A stretch of 42,563 nucleotides of DNA from positions 1 through 42,563 of the forward strand of contig JBFWMM010000023.1 in assembly GCA_050251615.1 (NCBI GenBank), read 5' to 3'. Origin of the DNA: Sedimentisphaera sp050251615. Lineage in GTDB: Bacteria; Planctomycetota; Phycisphaerae; Sedimentisphaerales; Sedimentisphaeraceae. The notes below the pieces were generated by a model that made no database searches, was not told where the DNA came from, and saw nothing but the letters and a program-made list of their open reading frames with translations. The position numbers and the translations under genes are program-made. This document shows positions 40,825 to 42,563 of this stretch, in pieces (the stretch's first letter is position 1; the number at the start of each line of letters is the position of its first letter).

Positions 40825-42447
40825 ATGAGTCGCAGAGTTTTTATTGTTGTTTGTACGCTTTACTCTATAGCTTTTGCCGTAGAGACAGGCTTTCTTCAAA
40901 TCAATTCTGAGCCGGACATATCCATCTTTCTAAATAATCAGTTCAAAGGTAATACAACGTCCGTTTCAGGCGGCCTTATCCTTCAGGATGTACCGGTTGG
41001 CAAGTATATAATCAAGGCTGTTAAGGATGGGATTGAGTTGCAGATCTGCGATGTTTCCATAGTCGCAGGGGAAGTGGCGTTTGTTACAATTCAGCCATTT
41101 ACCCCGAAATTGAAAATAACGCAGAGCGGAGACAAGTTCAGGGCGGAGATGCAGTACAAAACAGGTGTAATCAAATTGCAGTCTCTGCCTGTTGAGGCAG
41201 AGGTTTCTATAAAGAAGCTCGGGTTCTATTTCAGGAAGACAGATAATATCGTAACTATTGAAGATGTTATGATAGGCAAATATACGATAGATTGCATAGC
41301 TTCTGGCAAAACTCTCACAGCCGAGATTACGGTTTACACAGACGTTACCACTGATATCTTTTTCAATTTTATCAGTGGGACAGTTGAGGACAGAACGAAG
41401 GTTCCTCAATCAGCGCGACAGGCAGGTTTTAACATAACATCATCTCAGGGTAATCTTCCCGGATTCGAGGCAGAATCGGCTGAGAAATTCTTCGGGGTGG
41501 ATGTGCCGCAGAGCGTAAAGGATGCCTTTGCCGAACGCTCAGAGCTTATCGCCTTGAAAAAAGCTTTAGAAGAATCCCTTGCCGAACTATCAAAAACTTA
41601 CCAACCGACAAGCCCCGTTGTTGCTGGTACAAAGCAGCGGCTTGAAGATTTGAATAGAAAGAAAGAACAGAGTCAACAACAATTCCTCGATGCCTGTAAA
41701 GACTGGCTTGATGCTGTAGAACAAGAGAAGAAAAAGGCAGAAGCAAGGTATGCAGATCTAATAAGGGAATATCTGCCAACTGCTCCGCAGGTAAGTGAAG
41801 TGCTTGCCGAGATGGACAGGCTGGAAGATTTAAAAGAAAAAGTTGTTTCATATTATGAGCCGCCTGTTATTGTCAACAGTATCGGTATGCGGCTTATCAG
41901 GATTCCTGCCGGCTCGTTTATGATGGGTAACGACAATGGCTTTGATAGCGAAAAACCGGTTCATGAGGTTGAGATAACCAAGGATTTTTATATCGGTCAG
42001 TATATGGTAACTCAGGCGCAGTATCAAGAAATAATGGGCAAGAACCCCAGCCGCTTAAAGGACAGCAATAGTCCTGTTGAGCTGGTAAGCTGGAATGATG
42101 CAACAGAATTCTGCAGGAAGCTGAGTGCCAGAGAGGGTAAGACCTACCGCCTTCCCTCCGAAGCGGAGTGGGAGTATGCTTGCAGGGCAGGCACTGAGAC
42201 AAAGCACATTTCCGGAGAGAGTGAGAGCTATCTCGAAGATTATGCCTTTTATGATGAATCCAACGGTTCTAAACTGTATCCTGTTGGAGAGAAGAAGCCA
42301 AATCCCAAGGACGGTTATGGCATACATCGTGGTAAAGCGTGGGAGTGGTGTCAGGACGGGTATGACAAAGATTACTATTCAAAAAGTCCCAAACAAGACC
42401 CGTTAAACACCCAAAATGTGGCCACTCGTGTTTTGCGGGTTGTGTAA
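40825..42447 (+). CDS. Secreted PEGA-repeat and SUMF1-domain protein, C-terminally truncated
   Basis: The product (540 residues from ATG 40825) has a signal peptide (RRVFIVVCTLYSIAFA). Two PEGA-like beta repeats follow (LQDVPVGKYIIKAVKDG; IEDVMIGKYTIDCIASG). Residues about 240-340 form a charged helical region. A formylglycine-generating-enzyme-like (SUMF1) domain starts near 355: MRLIRIPAGSFMMGND, VTQAQYQEIMGKNPS, YRLPSEAEWEYACRAGTE, WEWCQDGYDKDYY. The usual HGNVWEW is altered to HRGKAWEW, and after RVL the expected RGGSW and the rest of the domain are missing; the frame ends RVV-stop. So the gene looks damaged. It is visibly richer in A+T than the neighbours. An ATG at 40807 is also in frame but lacks a ribosome binding site. 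Confidence 0.75.
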   Translation: MSRRVFIVVCTLYSIAFAVETGFLQINSEPDISIFLNNQFKGNTTSVSGGLILQDVPVGKYIIKAVKDGIELQICDVSIVAGEVAFVTIQPFTPKLKITQSGDKFRAEMQYKTGVIKLQSLPVEAEVSIKKLGFYFRKTDNIVTIEDVMIGKYTIDCIASGKTLTAEITVYTDVTTDIFFNFISGTVEDRTKVPQSARQAGFNITSSQGNLPGFEAESAEKFFGVDVPQSVKDAFAERSELIALKKALEESLAELSKTYQPTSPVVAGTKQRLEDLNRKKEQSQQQFLDACKDWLDAVEQEKKKAEARYADLIREYLPTAPQVSEVLAEMDRLEDLKEKVVSYYEPPVIVNSIGMRLIRIPAGSFMMGNDNGFDSEKPVHEVEITKDFYIGQYMVTQAQYQEIMGKNPSRLKDSNSPVELVSWNDATEFCRKLSAREGKTYRLPSEAEWEYACRAGTETKHISGESESYLEDYAFYDESNGSKLYPVGEKKPNPKDGYGIHRGKAWEWCQDGYDKDYYSKSPKQDPLNTQNVATRVLRVV

Positions 42448-42476
42448 AATACTTTCTGTAAATTCAAAGAAGTGCA

Positions 42477-42523
42477 ATGTATCCGGCTGCAAGTGAGCGT
42501 AGCGAGCCGGAGGCCGGATACAT
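42477..42523 (+). repeat. REP-like inverted repeat at the broken end of the SUMF1 gene
   Basis: ATGTATCCGGC (42477-42487) and GCCGGATACAT (42513-42523) form an 11-bp perfect stem with a 25-nt loop containing GAGCGTAGCGAG. It lies 30 nt past the premature stop. The last 40 nt of the window show nothing further. Confidence 0.8.
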
Positions 42524-42563
42524 AGCAGATTTTGCTTGAAATGGCGGGTACATTTCGTTCTCT

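Noticed and set aside
42477..42523. Intrinsic terminator of the SUMF1 gene
   Set aside because: The stem is long and GC-rich but no T run follows it, so a REP-like element is the better description.

Overview
The window looks like a scaffold from a Planctomycetota genome, most likely class Phycisphaerae. The reasons are a lipid A operon with an LpxC/FabZ fusion, an S10-spc-alpha ribosomal block without rpmD (L30) and rpsD (S4), an L22 with a long N-terminal extension, a zinc-type S14, and several large secreted carbohydrate-active proteins plus a SUMF1-domain protein. The taxon is an inference from gene content. Two 100-N runs (6485-6584 and 21576-21675) mark scaffold joins, so the record is a draft or metagenome assembly.

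Layout. (1) 273-6409, plus strand: a tight biosynthetic operon accD-hisC-hisB-ispF-nadC with 1-4 nt overlaps, followed after 33 nt by a large secreted sialidase-fold/LamG-like protein. (2) 6675-8315, minus strand: a stand-alone FMN-binding glutamate synthase-family protein with its own terminator and a leader rich in inverted repeats. (3) 8670-12946, plus strand: a B12-binding radical SAM protein (TIGR03960 type), a family 2 glycosyltransferase, a flippase-like membrane protein and a small methyltransferase, all chained by short gaps or ATGA overlaps. (4) 13021-17940, minus strand: an envelope operon ompH-lpxD-lpxC/fabZ-lpxA and a Gfo/Idh/MocA oxidoreductase. A 14-bp tandem repeat lies between the last two genes. 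(5) 18303-21389, plus strand: a 1028-residue secreted glycoside hydrolase bracketed by dispersed palindromic repeats. (6) 21753-21851, minus strand: the small SRP RNA, back to back with the promoter of the ribosomal block. (7) 22213-37208, plus strand: rpsJ-rplC-rplD-rplW-rplB-rpsS-rplV-rpsC-rplP-rpmC-rpsQ-rplN-rplX-rplE-rpsZ-rpsH-rplF-rplR-rpsE-rplO-secY-adk-map-infA-rpmJ-rpsM-rpsK, a terminator-like hairpin, then rpoA-rplQ. (8) A HIT-family protein and an initiator tRNA with consensus promoter and strong terminator. (9) 38233 to the end: a GH97-type glycoside hydrolase, again bracketed by the same repeats, a small frameshifted gene remnant, and a truncated PEGA/SUMF1 protein next to a REP-like palindrome.

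How it works together: most of the window is core housekeeping (fatty acid, histidine, isoprenoid and NAD precursors; lipid A; translation and protein export). Secreted glycan-active genes occur at the operon boundaries, next to related palindromic repeat elements, as if those boundaries accept accessory cargo. The most unusual protein is L22 (25376-25927), whose N-terminal 70 residues read like a Cro/C1-type helix-turn-helix domain.
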